Of a stretch of DNA of 64,000 nt, positions 18,776-26,990 are shown in pieces (within the stretch, counting starts at the first letter, position 1; each line of letters starts with the position of its first letter). The position numbers were made by a program, and so were the translations under genes. The stretch covers positions 1,094,672 to 1,158,671 of the forward strand of contig CP030759.1 of NCBI GenBank assembly GCA_003290465.1, given 5' to 3'. Below the pieces are notes generated by a model. That model saw only the letters and a program-made list of their open reading frames with translations. It did no database searches and was not told where the DNA came from. Source of the DNA: Candidatus Sumerlaea chitinivorans. Its GTDB lineage: Bacteria > Sumerlaeota > Sumerlaeia > Sumerlaeales > Sumerlaeaceae.

Positions 18776-19312
18776 ATGCATCCCGACGATGCTGTCCAGT
18801 TAGACGAGTTAGATCGGCGAATCCTGAACATCATTCAAGCAGGCTTTCCAATCCATCATTCCCCCTACGCTGAAATGGCACGCCAGATTGGAGACGTCTC
18901 TGAGCAAGAGGTTCACCGCCGGGTGCTTGATCTGATTGATCGCGGGGTGATTCGCCGTTTGGGCGCGGTGTTCGATACCAAGCGACTTGGCTTCATGAGT
19001 ACACTGATCGCCATGCGAGTGCCTGAGGAGCGTATTGACGAGGTTGGTGAGTTGGTGAGTTCCTACATTGGGGTAAGCCACAACTATAAGCGGGAGCACA
19101 CCTATAACCTCTGGTTTACGTTGGCTGCTCCGTCCCGTCAGGAACTCATGGCCACAATTGAAGACATCAAGCGGCGAACTGGAATTGGGGATCTCCTCTA
19201 CCTGCCCACGGTGCGAATGCATAAGATTTTCGTCAATTTTGAGCTGCCGGTTGGCGAATCTCCGACAGCAACGTCGGCATCTCCTCAACAGACGAAATCC
19301 CAGGAGGAGTAG
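18776..19312 (+). CDS. ahbA: Siroheme decarboxylase subunit AhbA
   Basis: AhbA and AhbB together decarboxylate siroheme to 12,18-didecarboxysiroheme in the siroheme-dependent (alternative) heme pathway; the related NirDLGH proteins do so in heme d1 synthesis. The 178-residue protein has an AsnC/Lrp-type helix-turn-helix at the N-terminus (LDELDRRILNIIQAGFPI, SPYAEMARQIG) and a ferredoxin-like C-terminal half with the family text SHNYKREHTYNLWFTL. That motif distinguishes it from ordinary Lrp regulators. The last ~20 residues are a low-complexity tail. GAGG lies about 10 bases before the ATG. The gene is followed after 6 bases by the partner subunit. Confidence 0.88.
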   Translation: MHPDDAVQLDELDRRILNIIQAGFPIHHSPYAEMARQIGDVSEQEVHRRVLDLIDRGVIRRLGAVFDTKRLGFMSTLIAMRVPEERIDEVGELVSSYIGVSHNYKREHTYNLWFTLAAPSRQELMATIEDIKRRTGIGDLLYLPTVRMHKIFVNFELPVGESPTATSASPQQTKSQEE

Positions 19313-19318
19313 ACAGAC

Positions 19319-19792
19319 ATGCCGTTCACGGACCTCGAGAAAGCTATCATTCGAGAGCTTCAAGGCACCATTCCGCTCGATACGTTGCACCCCTACGAAG
19401 AGATTGCTCGCCGAGTAGGCATCACCGAGGAGGAACTCCACGACATCCTCCGGAAATGGAAAGAACGCGGAATTATCCGTCGGATGGGGGCAGTGCTCAA
19501 GCACCAAAAAGTGGGCAAAACCTACAACGCCATGAGTGTGTGGCGCGTGCCCGACAAGGACAAAGCGAAGGAAGTGGCAGCCGCTCTGATGTCCTATAAG
19601 GAGATCACCCACTGTTACGAACGCCCAACGTACCCAACGTGGCCGTACAACCTTTTTGGTATGATGCATTGCGATACGCGGGAACGTTGCGATGAAATTG
19701 CTCGTGAGGTAGCCGAGAAAACTGGTGTGACGGAATACGCACTGCTTCTGAGCACCAAAGAATACAAGAAAGAAAGTCTACAGTACTTTTGA
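19319..19792 (+). CDS. ahbB: Siroheme decarboxylase subunit AhbB
   Basis: This 157-residue partner of AhbA has the same architecture: a winged helix (LEKAIIRELQGTIPL, HPYEEIARRVGI) and a ferredoxin-like domain with HCYERPTYPTWPYNLFGMMH, the AhbB form of the motif. The two subunits form a heterodimer that binds siroheme. An AGGAGG ribosome-binding site sits inside the end of ahbA, and spacing is 6 bases, so the pair is surely co-transcribed. The remaining pathway enzymes AhbC and AhbD (radical SAM) are not in the window. It could in principle serve heme d1, but no other nir gene is nearby. Confidence 0.88.
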   Translation: MPFTDLEKAIIRELQGTIPLDTLHPYEEIARRVGITEEELHDILRKWKERGIIRRMGAVLKHQKVGKTYNAMSVWRVPDKDKAKEVAAALMSYKEITHCYERPTYPTWPYNLFGMMHCDTRERCDEIAREVAEKTGVTEYALLLSTKEYKKESLQYF

Positions 19793-20081
19793 GAGCGAGT
19801 CTCCTCTCACTTTTCCGGGGACATGCACGAGATGGAGGCCGTTGCTGCTGGGCGGTTGGGAGTCTTAGCAAGCTGGGGGCCTGTGCGGGTGCAACGGTCG
19901 GTTATGAAGCTTCGCGCGGAACCAGCGACGGGTAGCCACGAGTGACCGCTTTTGATAGAGTTGAGCGTTTGGCGCCGGTTGAGAATCACTTTCTACTCAG
20001 CTAAGCTCCCTTGGGATACTCCCCCGAGCAACTCAAAGAGTACAGGCGACTCAGTCGTCAAGCCTCCCTCCCAGAAAAGCG

Positions 20082-21497
20082 CTAAGCGCCGTGTGCTCCG
20101 TTCATGATGTACTGATGGATGCTGTGTGCAGCAGTTCGCCCCTGCCCCATTGCGGCGATAACAGTCGCTTCGCCCCCTGCGATGTCCCCCCCTGCAAACA
20201 CACCCGGTCGGCTTGTCATCTGGGTTTTGGGATCAACGAGCAGGTAGCTCCCGCGTACTGCGGAAAGCCCTTGAGTCGTCTTCAGAATGAGATCATTCGT
20301 TTTTGCCCCAATAGCCACAATCACCGTATCCACGGGCACGACAAAATTGGATCCCTCGACCGGGACTGGGCGCCGTCGGCCGGAGGCGTCAGGCTCCCCC
20401 AACTCCATTCGCTGGCATTCCATCTCGCACACCCATCCGCGTGCGTCCCCGCGATAGGCAACCGGAGTGGTAAGGCACAGGAACTCAATGCCTTCCTCCT
20501 TTGCATGCTCTATTTCCTCCCGACGCGCAGGCATCTCAGCTTCCGTTCGGCGATAAACAATGTAAACCTTCTCGGGATTAAACCGGCGTGCGGTGCGCGC
20601 AGCATCCATCGCGGTGTTTCCGCCTCCAATCACCGCGACCCGCTTCCCGCAGTACACGGGTGTGTCGTACTCTGGGAAAAGGAAAGCTTTCATCAAATTC
20701 ACGCGTGTTAGGAATTCATTCGCAGAACAGACCCCATTGAGCCCTTCGCCGGGGATATTCATAAACATTGGGGTGCCAGCACCGGGAGCTAAGAACACGG
20801 CCTTGTAGCCCATTGCAAACAACTCGTCGACCGTCAGCGTCCGCCCCACAAGCACATTGAGGGCAAATTCGACCCCAATGTTGCGCAGTGTACTGACCTC
20901 TTCGTGCACAATGGCCTTTGGGAGCCGGAACTCGGGAATACCGTAAACCAAGACCCCCCCGGGCTCGTGGAGAGCTTCGAAAATCGTCACCTCATGACCG
21001 AGTTGGGCTAATGTGCCGGCTGCAGTGAGACCTGCAGGCCCAGAGCCCACAACGGCCACTCGCTTGTGTGTCGGGGCGCTGCGGATTTCCAAAGGAGCCA
21101 AGTCATAGCGACGTGCGTAATCGGCGACAAAACGTTCAAGAGCTCCAATAGCGACCGAGTGTCCCTTCTTGGTCAACACGCATCGCGCTTCACATTGTTT
21201 CTCCTGAGGGCAGACGCGTCCGCAGATACTTGGCAAGCTATTCGTTTGCTTGATGATCTGAGCCGCGCGATCAAAGTTCCCCGCCACAACCTCGCGCAAG
21301 AATGCCGGAATGTCTATGGCGACTGGGCACCCTTCCACGCAGTATGGGCGTTTGCACTGCAGGCATCGCAATGCTTCCTCGCGGGCAATTTTCTCATCGA
21401 ACCCCAACGCAACCTCATCGTAGCATGTCACCCGCTTCTCAGGTGGGAGCGACGGCATTTCGTGTCGGGGAATTTTTAGTTTCTCTTGAGGGTTCAT
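20082..21497 (-). CDS. nfnB: NfnB-type ferredoxin-NADP+ oxidoreductase large subunit (GltD-like)
   Basis: A 471-residue flavoprotein of the glutamate-synthase small-subunit family. The N-terminal domain carries cysteine clusters for two [4Fe-4S] centres (CLQCKRPYCVEGCP and CGRVCPQEKQCEARC). FAD-binding GSGPAGL and NAD(P)H-binding GGGNTAMDAARTA motifs follow, then the C-terminal FAD segment GVFAGGDIAGG. With the overlapping subunit it forms NfnAB, which couples NADH and reduced ferredoxin to NADP+ reduction by flavin-based electron bifurcation in anaerobes. Related SudAB or GltD roles are possible, but pairing with a DHODH-type iron-sulfur flavoprotein favours Nfn. Start and the partner's stop overlap by 4 bases (ATGA). 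Confidence 0.88.
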   Translation of the reverse strand: MNPQEKLKIPRHEMPSLPPEKRVTCYDEVALGFDEKIAREEALRCLQCKRPYCVEGCPVAIDIPAFLREVVAGNFDRAAQIIKQTNSLPSICGRVCPQEKQCEARCVLTKKGHSVAIGALERFVADYARRYDLAPLEIRSAPTHKRVAVVGSGPAGLTAAGTLAQLGHEVTIFEALHEPGGVLVYGIPEFRLPKAIVHEEVSTLRNIGVEFALNVLVGRTLTVDELFAMGYKAVFLAPGAGTPMFMNIPGEGLNGVCSANEFLTRVNLMKAFLFPEYDTPVYCGKRVAVIGGGNTAMDAARTARRFNPEKVYIVYRRTEAEMPARREEIEHAKEEGIEFLCLTTPVAYRGDARGWVCEMECQRMELGEPDASGRRRPVPVEGSNFVVPVDTVIVAIGAKTNDLILKTTQGLSAVRGSYLLVDPKTQMTSRPGVFAGGDIAGGEATVIAAMGQGRTAAHSIHQYIMNGAHGA

Positions 21498-22357
21498 TGC
21501 GCGACTCCTGCCTGAGATGCCTGTAAAGCGTTCGCAGCAACTTCGAGCTTACAAAGATGTTCTTTTTCAAAGTCGCGGTACATTTGGGAACGTTTTGTCA
21601 GCTCGTCAAAATCCACCAAGTGGGCATCAAACTCTGGCCCATCGACACAGGCAAAACGCATCTCCTCGCCCACATGCACTCGGCATCCGCCACACATTCC
21701 GGAGCCGTCCACCATAATTGGGTTGAGACTCACAATGGTTTTGATTCGATGAGGCCGCGTGAGTTCCGCCACCGCCCGCATCATGGGCATAGGCCCAATC
21801 GCGATCACGCGATCAACTCTCCTACCTTCGGCAATCATTTCTGCCAAGGGCTCGGTCACCAAACCTTTGCGTCCGGCCGAACCGTCGTCCGTCATGACAA
21901 TGAGCTCATCTGAGAGAGCGCGCATTTCGGATTCCATGATCAGCAATTCGCGGGTGCGAGCTCCGATAATTGATACGATCCGGTTACCAACCTCTCTCAA
22001 GGCTTTTCCAATCAAATGAACTGCTGCAATGCCAAAGCCGCCCCCCATCAAAACGACGGTACCGAATCGCGAGATTTCGGAGGGGGTTCCAAGAGGACCA
22101 AGTAAATCACGGATTTCATCGCCGGCTTGCAACTCTGCCATTTGCCGTGTTGTGGAACCAATTTCTTGAACGATGAGTGTGATAGAACCTTCTGCGCGAT
22201 CAAGGTCTGCGATCGTGAGCGGGATTCTTTCTCCTTTTTCGTGCAGGCGCAAAATGATGAATTGGCCCGCCTGAGCATGACTTGCCACCAGGGGGGCCTT
22301 CACGCGAAAGTAATGCGTCCGAGGTGCAAGCTCTCTTTTTTCAAGGATAATAGGCAT
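21494..22357 (-). CDS. nfnA: NfnA-type ferredoxin-NADP+ oxidoreductase small subunit
   Basis: The 287-residue protein resembles the PyrK/sulfide dehydrogenase SudB family. It has an FAD-binding beta barrel (residues 1-95, with GQFIILRLHEKGERIPLTIAD), a nucleotide-binding domain (GGGFGIAAVH) and a C-terminal [2Fe-2S] site (MCGGCRVHVGEE...CVDGPEFDAH). In NfnAB this subunit binds NAD(H) and the small cluster. It is the first gene of the two-gene operon. AGGGGAAG lies about 9 bases upstream of its ATG. It is divergent from trpA across about 120 bases. Confidence 0.88.
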   Translation of the reverse strand: MPIILEKRELAPRTHYFRVKAPLVASHAQAGQFIILRLHEKGERIPLTIADLDRAEGSITLIVQEIGSTTRQMAELQAGDEIRDLLGPLGTPSEISRFGTVVLMGGGFGIAAVHLIGKALREVGNRIVSIIGARTRELLIMESEMRALSDELIVMTDDGSAGRKGLVTEPLAEMIAEGRRVDRVIAIGPMPMMRAVAELTRPHRIKTIVSLNPIMVDGSGMCGGCRVHVGEEMRFACVDGPEFDAHLVDFDELTKRSQMYRDFEKEHLCKLEVAANALQASQAGVAQ

Positions 22358-22476
22358 TGACGACCACTTCCCCTAAAAGAGCAAATCAACCACAATGAAA
22401 TAACACTGTTGCGAGTGTCGCATGCGTACTTTACTGAGCGTCAATTGATCGAACTCAAGAAAACAATGGATCTGAA

Positions 22477-23298
22477 ATGGACACTTCTAAAGAAAACCGC
22501 ATCAGCATAATGTTCGAAACTTTACGGTCTAAGGGGGAATGCGCTCTCATCCCCTACCTGACCGCTGGCTTTCCAAAACCTGAAGCCACCAGTGCGCTTT
22601 TGGAGGCACTCGTTGCTGGTGGAGCGGATTTGATCGAGCTGGGGGTCCCTTTTAGCGATCCGATCGCTGATGGGCCAACAATTCAAGCCGCGTGCAAAGT
22701 TGCATTGGATCAGGGAACCACAGTACGCAAAGTGCTGGAGATCTTGCGTGATTTCCGCTCGCGGCACACAACGCCTGTTGTTTTGTTTGGTGCATATAAC
22801 CCGTTTTTCCGATACGGATTGAAGCAATTCGCGAAAGACGCGCGAGCGGCAGGAGCAGACGGGGTGCTCATCCCCGACCTGCCTGTGGAAGCCGCAGATG
22901 AAGTCGCGCCGATCCTCAAAGACGAAGGCTTGCACTTGATCCTACTGGTGGCGCCCACTACCCCACCTGAGCGCAAAGCCGCAATTGCCAGCCGAGCCCA
23001 AGGCTTCCTGTATTACATTTCCGTCAAGGGTGTCACTGGTGCGCGTAAAGACGGCTTGCCAGACCTCCGTGAGCCTATCCGCGAGTTGCGTAAAGTCACA
23101 GAGCTACCCATCGCTGTCGGATTTGGCATTTCTTCACCTGAGCAAGCCGCAAGCGTTGCGCAGATTGGGGACGGCGTCATCGTGGGGAGCGCGCTCATCG
23201 AATTGATCCGGCAAAATGCAGATCAACCGGACCTGTGTGATCGGGTGAAAGAATTTGTGTCTGCGCTCAAGGCAGCAGTTCAATCAGCACGAAAGTGA
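22477..23298 (+). CDS. trpA: Tryptophan synthase alpha chain
   Basis: TrpA cleaves indole-3-glycerol phosphate to indole and glyceraldehyde 3-phosphate, passing indole to TrpB. The 273-residue TIM barrel shows ALIPYLTAGFP, the catalytic Glu in LIELGVPFSDP, the catalytic Asp in DPIADGP, YNPFFRYG and the phosphate-binding GFGISSPEQA and VGSALIELI. It is complete. Unusually no trpB, trpC or trpF is adjacent, so the trp genes are dispersed in this genome. A short spacer separates it from the convergent hypothetical gene. Confidence 0.97.
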   Translation: MDTSKENRISIMFETLRSKGECALIPYLTAGFPKPEATSALLEALVAGGADLIELGVPFSDPIADGPTIQAACKVALDQGTTVRKVLEILRDFRSRHTTPVVLFGAYNPFFRYGLKQFAKDARAAGADGVLIPDLPVEAADEVAPILKDEGLHLILLVAPTTPPERKAAIASRAQGFLYYISVKGVTGARKDGLPDLREPIRELRKVTELPIAVGFGISSPEQAASVAQIGDGVIVGSALIELIRQNADQPDLCDRVKEFVSALKAAVQSARK

Positions 23299-23316
23299 CC
23301 AAGACAGAGAGAGTCG

Positions 23317-23913
23317 TTATGATGCCTGGGCACTCGACTTTGCCAAGTCGCGAAGGATTACGAAAACGTCCTGTGCGGTGCGATAAATGCGCCCTTGCTC
23401 GCTAATCGAGGGTAGTTGCCTAAGCTGCGTCTCTATTTGAAGCAAGTTTTCCAAGCGGAGGCGCGCTTCAAGCGGAAACAGAGTGCGGTTCTGCTCGAAC
23501 ATCTCCTTGGCTGCAGCCAGAAAGCGGATATTCGCGCTGAAATCTTCCTGTCTCATGGGAAGGTCGTTTAGGTGCTGAAGCAACCATTCGGCACAAATTC
23601 TTGATACCTTGGGCTGAGTGTGAAAAGAGAGCGAAGTCGGGCCACTTCGCAGCTCGAAGATTATCCCAACGATGCCGGCAACAACAATCACAGTTAAGAG
23701 GAGCAGGCGAAGCTGAGGGCGGAGCACCGTTGAGGCCCGGCTGTCCGTATCAATCGAAGTCTGGATGGACGCGCTGTCGTTGGAAACGAGCCCACCCCAC
23801 GGAGAATCGTTTACCTTCGGGGTTCGCGCAAGCCGCTTATGGTGGAGCAGCTCCACACCCAATAGGATCAGCCCGGCACACATGGAGAGAATGTAACAGC
23901 TAACGGAAATCAT
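23317..23913 (-). CDS. Hypothetical membrane protein with two helices
   Basis: I do not recognise this protein. From the chosen start it has 198 residues: an N-terminal helix (SCYILSMCAGLILLGVELL), a Ser/Asp-rich linker of about 50 residues, a second helix (LRLLLLTVIVVAGIVGIIFEL) and a mostly helical C-terminal domain of about 100 residues. The frame is open to 23979, so ATG 23940 is an alternative start. It lies just downstream of rlpA on the same strand, so it may be co-transcribed and envelope-related (inference). Confidence 0.55.
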   Translation of the reverse strand: MISVSCYILSMCAGLILLGVELLHHKRLARTPKVNDSPWGGLVSNDSASIQTSIDTDSRASTVLRPQLRLLLLTVIVVAGIVGIIFELRSGPTSLSFHTQPKVSRICAEWLLQHLNDLPMRQEDFSANIRFLAAAKEMFEQNRTLFPLEARLRLENLLQIETQLRQLPSISEQGRIYRTAQDVFVILRDLAKSSAQAS

Positions 23914-23995
23914 GGGTTCAGCCGCACAATTTTCCGGCATGGAAGTCCCGCCAGCAGCGCCCTCCGCGCCTCGGGGCACGCAGACACATATCGAA

Positions 23996-24874
23996 CTAAT
24001 TCTTCACAAAGTTCTTGGCACCCCAATCGCCAACGGGCTCAACAAGGGAAAGGACCTCCACTTTGACTTTGGCGACTCCCCTTCCAATCATGCCCAGCTG
24101 TCGCGCTGCCGCCTTGGATAAATCGATGATGCGATTTTTCACATAGGGTCCGCGGTTATTGACCCGAACAATCACATTTCGCCCGTTGTGAAGGTTGGTG
24201 ACCCGCAGAAGCGTCCCAAAAGGTAGACTGCGATGTGCAGCAGTAAGCGACTCCATGTCGTAACGCTCCCCCGAAGCCGTACCGCCGCCATGGAAGTCCG
24301 CCCCATACCAAGAAGCAATGCCGGTTTGGACATACCCCGTCGGAACCAGCTTCGGCTCCCGCTCAAACAAATGTACGGGATTTAAACGGCTGAGAAATGA
24401 GGTTTTCGTCGCCTCGCCACTACGTTTGGGCGACAAATCGGGAATTTCCTTACCTGAACGGGAGGTGAGGTACCTCGAAGGCTCAGTTGCCTTAGCCGCT
24501 GGCGAGCCGATTATGACTTCTTGTGAGCCGGGTTGCCCAATGTTTTCTTGCCCCTGCGAAACGGAAAGGCGTCGTACCGAATTCGCCTTAGCGACGGTAG
24601 AGGCTTTGCTTTGAGTACTATTGCTCTTCGACGTACGAGTCTCTTGCGGGCTCTGCACGACATAGAAGTTTGGGCTCGAAGCAGCTACTTTCGTTGCGGC
24701 TTTTGAACCCGCTTTTTGCGCACTCTCTCTACTTGCGCCTTGTCGATGGGTGGCAGTGCTGCTTCCACCTTGCCGAGAACTCGAGGCACTCGCCTGTGCA
24801 AGCGCCGGAACATATGCCGCTGTGATCGCAGCGCAAATTGCCATTAGCCGCGCTGCGTTCCGTATGGCGATCAT
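23996..24874 (-). CDS. rlpA: RlpA-like septal/peptidoglycan-associated protein
   Basis: A 292-residue exported protein with a double-psi beta-barrel domain at the C-terminus (about residues 180-275). RlpA proteins act at septa, and some are lytic transglycosylases for glycans lacking stem peptides. The signal peptide ends near AYVPALAQA; it has no lipobox, so it is not a lipoprotein like E. coli RlpA. A long Ser/Thr/Lys-rich linker follows, and there is no SPOR domain. The start at 24874 follows a perfect AAGGAGG. Of the residues needed in the Pseudomonas enzyme (Glu120, Asp123, His131, Asp157), the first three are present as Glu203, Asp206 and His214. The fourth is Asn240 (RVNNRGPY in place of RVNDRGPF). 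Confidence 0.88.
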   Translation of the reverse strand: MIAIRNAARLMAICAAITAAYVPALAQASASSSRQGGSSTATHRQGASRESAQKAGSKAATKVAASSPNFYVVQSPQETRTSKSNSTQSKASTVAKANSVRRLSVSQGQENIGQPGSQEVIIGSPAAKATEPSRYLTSRSGKEIPDLSPKRSGEATKTSFLSRLNPVHLFEREPKLVPTGYVQTGIASWYGADFHGGGTASGERYDMESLTAAHRSLPFGTLLRVTNLHNGRNVIVRVNNRGPYVKNRIIDLSKAAARQLGMIGRGVAKVKVEVLSLVEPVGDWGAKNFVKN

Positions 24875-25355
24875 ACGTCCTCCTTTCGCTAAATCCGGCA
24901 ATAGATGCCTCTCTCGCTACCGCGAGAAGCTCTACCCGTAAAGCAAAAACGACACGCCCCTTTACATCTGCGGTCGGTCTGTATTCCAGATTCGGAAGGC
25001 GTGCGCTCCCACTCCCACGGGCACGGACCGCATTCTACATCAGTCTGACGACCCGTGACCTGACTTGTTTTGCGCTTGAATGGGCGCCCGATTCGGTGAA
25101 GATTGCTTTGTGCACAATAAATTGTATTAACATAACTTAGAGACAATGTATGTTGGCAATACTTTAAGTTGATTTGTCCTCAGTGCATCCCGCGAAAGCA
25201 TAACTTTTACTACTATGTCGGGGACCCAAGACCATCCCATAGCGTTGCTCACGAATTTACCGTTCGTTGGTTCCCCACAACTCACATACCGCTCAAGGAC
25301 TGCCCTTCGATGATTTCGTAACCGAGCGTGTATGCATCGAGAGGCGCTCGACACT
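24875..25355. other. Intergenic region between rlpA and the HD hydrolase
   Basis: No convincing gene is present in these 481 bases. The middle is AT-rich around 25110-25180. It holds the inverted repeat ACAAT-AA-ATTGT (25114-25125), overlapping the palindrome TGTGCACA, followed by AT-rich hexamers that could form a promoter. Both flanking genes read outward, so two promoters are expected here. Confidence 0.3.
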
Positions 25356-25955
25356 ATGTCCACGCATCACTCGTACGTACTTCACGCCCGAGACACTCTG
25401 CTTGCCTACACTCGGCACAAGTGTGGCGAGGACGCCCTTGTGCGGAGGGCGCTTTCGCGGGCAGAGCAATCGCACCAAGGTCAAACGCGCGACGGCGGCG
25501 AGCCCTATATCATCCACCCGATTCGCGTTGCAACGCACTTCCTTGCGTTGTGGCCCGGCCCGGTCACTCAAGAACAGATCGCCAGCGCAGTTCTCCATGA
25601 CGTTCTTGAAGATGATAGGACGCTACGCTACGAAGACCTTGTGGCGGAATTTGGGCCGGAGGTTGCCTGTGCGGTTGAAGCGCTGAGCAAAGATACGGCC
25701 GAACATGTGCTCAGCCCCAGCGAATACCGCGAGCGAATTCTGGCTGCACCGCCTTTCGTTCGACTCATCAAGCTGTGCGACCGCCTCGACAATATCCTCT
25801 CGCTACGCAGTTGTCCGGATCACGACAAGGTGCGGCGGTATCTTGAGCGTACCGAGGCCTACTACCGCGTGATCGGTGAAAGCGTGGACCGTGCGCTTCT
25901 TGATATCATCTTAAAAGCCATCGAAGAACTTAAAGTGGCCTGCGGGGAAGGATGA
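25356..25955 (+). CDS. Small HD-domain protein related to the RelA/SpoT (p)ppGpp hydrolase domain
   Basis: This 199-residue single-domain protein matches the hydrolase half of RelA/SpoT (small alarmone hydrolase, Mesh1-like). Visible motifs are the RA-sEQSHQGQ helix with its metal His, EPYIIHPIRVA, the HD motif in AVLHDVLEDD, and KLCDRLDNIL with the last metal Asp. It would remove the 3'-pyrophosphate from (p)ppGpp with Mn2+. No synthetase or TGS/ACT domain is fused. ATG 25356 is chosen (GAGAGG upstream), with ATG 25332 as an alternative. Related domains of unknown substrate exist, so the function is probable rather than certain. Confidence 0.78.
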   Translation: MSTHHSYVLHARDTLLAYTRHKCGEDALVRRALSRAEQSHQGQTRDGGEPYIIHPIRVATHFLALWPGPVTQEQIASAVLHDVLEDDRTLRYEDLVAEFGPEVACAVEALSKDTAEHVLSPSEYRERILAAPPFVRLIKLCDRLDNILSLRSCPDHDKVRRYLERTEAYYRVIGESVDRALLDIILKAIEELKVACGEG

Positions 25956-26109
25956 ACACCGACTTTCCGCCTAAAGGTGCAAACTCCCAGCTCCAAGGAA
26001 CGGATTGTTCGCTTGACTGCGCCGTGCCAAAAAGCATTGACGTCAAACCGGTTTTGCTTGTTCGATTTGGCATAAGATTGACAGAATTCGCAGGAAGAGC
26101 GAGGCCGTG

Positions 26110-26700
26110 ATGAGATTTGCATGGTTGGTTAGTGTTACGATCGCCGCGTTGGGCTGTGGGTGCAGTGGCGTGGTCCAAGCCCCCCGAGCGAACGGAACGG
26201 CAAGTTCTTTTGGCGTACCGTTAGCTGTCCCTAAGGGCAGTTCCACAATCACCGTTGCGCCTGCAAAGCCCTCGACGGGGCTCTACAACATAGGGACAAA
26301 ACAAAAGCAAACCCCTTCAAAACAACAGGTTGGCCCTCAAAGCAAAGCCCCAACGTCGCTGCCATCCAGCGGGGCTAAGCTCGCAACTTCTTCGAGCTCA
26401 TTCCCCCATTCGAAGGAAGTTTCAGGCAGTCAATCTCCTACCCTTCGAAGCGCCTCAAATCGCGCTCAAAATGCGAAAGTTATTGATCTTACAGAGGATG
26501 ATTTTCAGAAAAGCGGAAGCAGCGGCTCTTCCGCTGCTCCCTCTATTTCCCGGACAAAACCCTCTATGTACCCCGCGGCTCAAGACGAAACCGATGGTGG
26601 CGCGCCTTCCCGCACGCCACCTCCCAGCGAGCCAAACTCGATTGTACCAGTAAGCTCCCCACCAGAAGAAGCCAAGTTTGACGCGCGGTTTTCGTCGTAG
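26110..26700 (+). CDS. Probable lipoprotein, low complexity
   Basis: The 196-residue product starts with a signal sequence (MRFAWLVSVTIAALGC) whose Cys fits a relaxed lipobox, so a lipid-anchored envelope protein is likely. The rest is dominated by Ser, Pro, Lys and Gln and appears disordered. I recognise no domain. GAGG lies 6 bases before ATG 26110; an adjacent GTG at 26107 is in frame. The biased composition means it could be a fast-evolving linker-type protein or, less likely, a spurious frame; signal peptide and ribosome-binding site support it being real. Confidence 0.6.
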   Translation: MRFAWLVSVTIAALGCGCSGVVQAPRANGTASSFGVPLAVPKGSSTITVAPAKPSTGLYNIGTKQKQTPSKQQVGPQSKAPTSLPSSGAKLATSSSSFPHSKEVSGSQSPTLRSASNRAQNAKVIDLTEDDFQKSGSSGSSAAPSISRTKPSMYPAAQDETDGGAPSRTPPPSEPNSIVPVSSPPEEAKFDARFSS

Positions 26701-26990
26701 GCCGCATCATCCCGTGTACTCGTCCATCAACGCCCTCGTGATTTGGAGCGGGTTACTTCTGACGTCGAGTGACTACCCACACCATGGTTGACGCGGACGA
26801 CTTTCCGCGCTCATCCCAAGGCTTTCCCGCAACGTAATTTTAGTTGTGGAGTTGATAAAGGCAAGGGAGGCTCCCGCAGCGACGGGAAAACCCTTCCACA
26901 TGGAAGATAAAAGAGCACCATGTCAGCTGGGGAGCACCCTGGCCTTAGGCCTAAACCAAACAATCTGCCACAAGGGAGCACTAAGCGGTC

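Noticed and set aside
18776-19792. Lrp/AsnC transcription regulators
   Set aside because: The C-terminal motifs and pairing fit siroheme decarboxylase rather than amino-acid-responsive regulators.
26701-26990. Possible riboswitch or terminator between the lipoprotein gene and icd
   Set aside because: Only short stems such as GGGAG/CTCCC and CTTCC/GGAAG are seen, both neighbouring genes are convergent so a 5' riboswitch has no target, and no known consensus is met.
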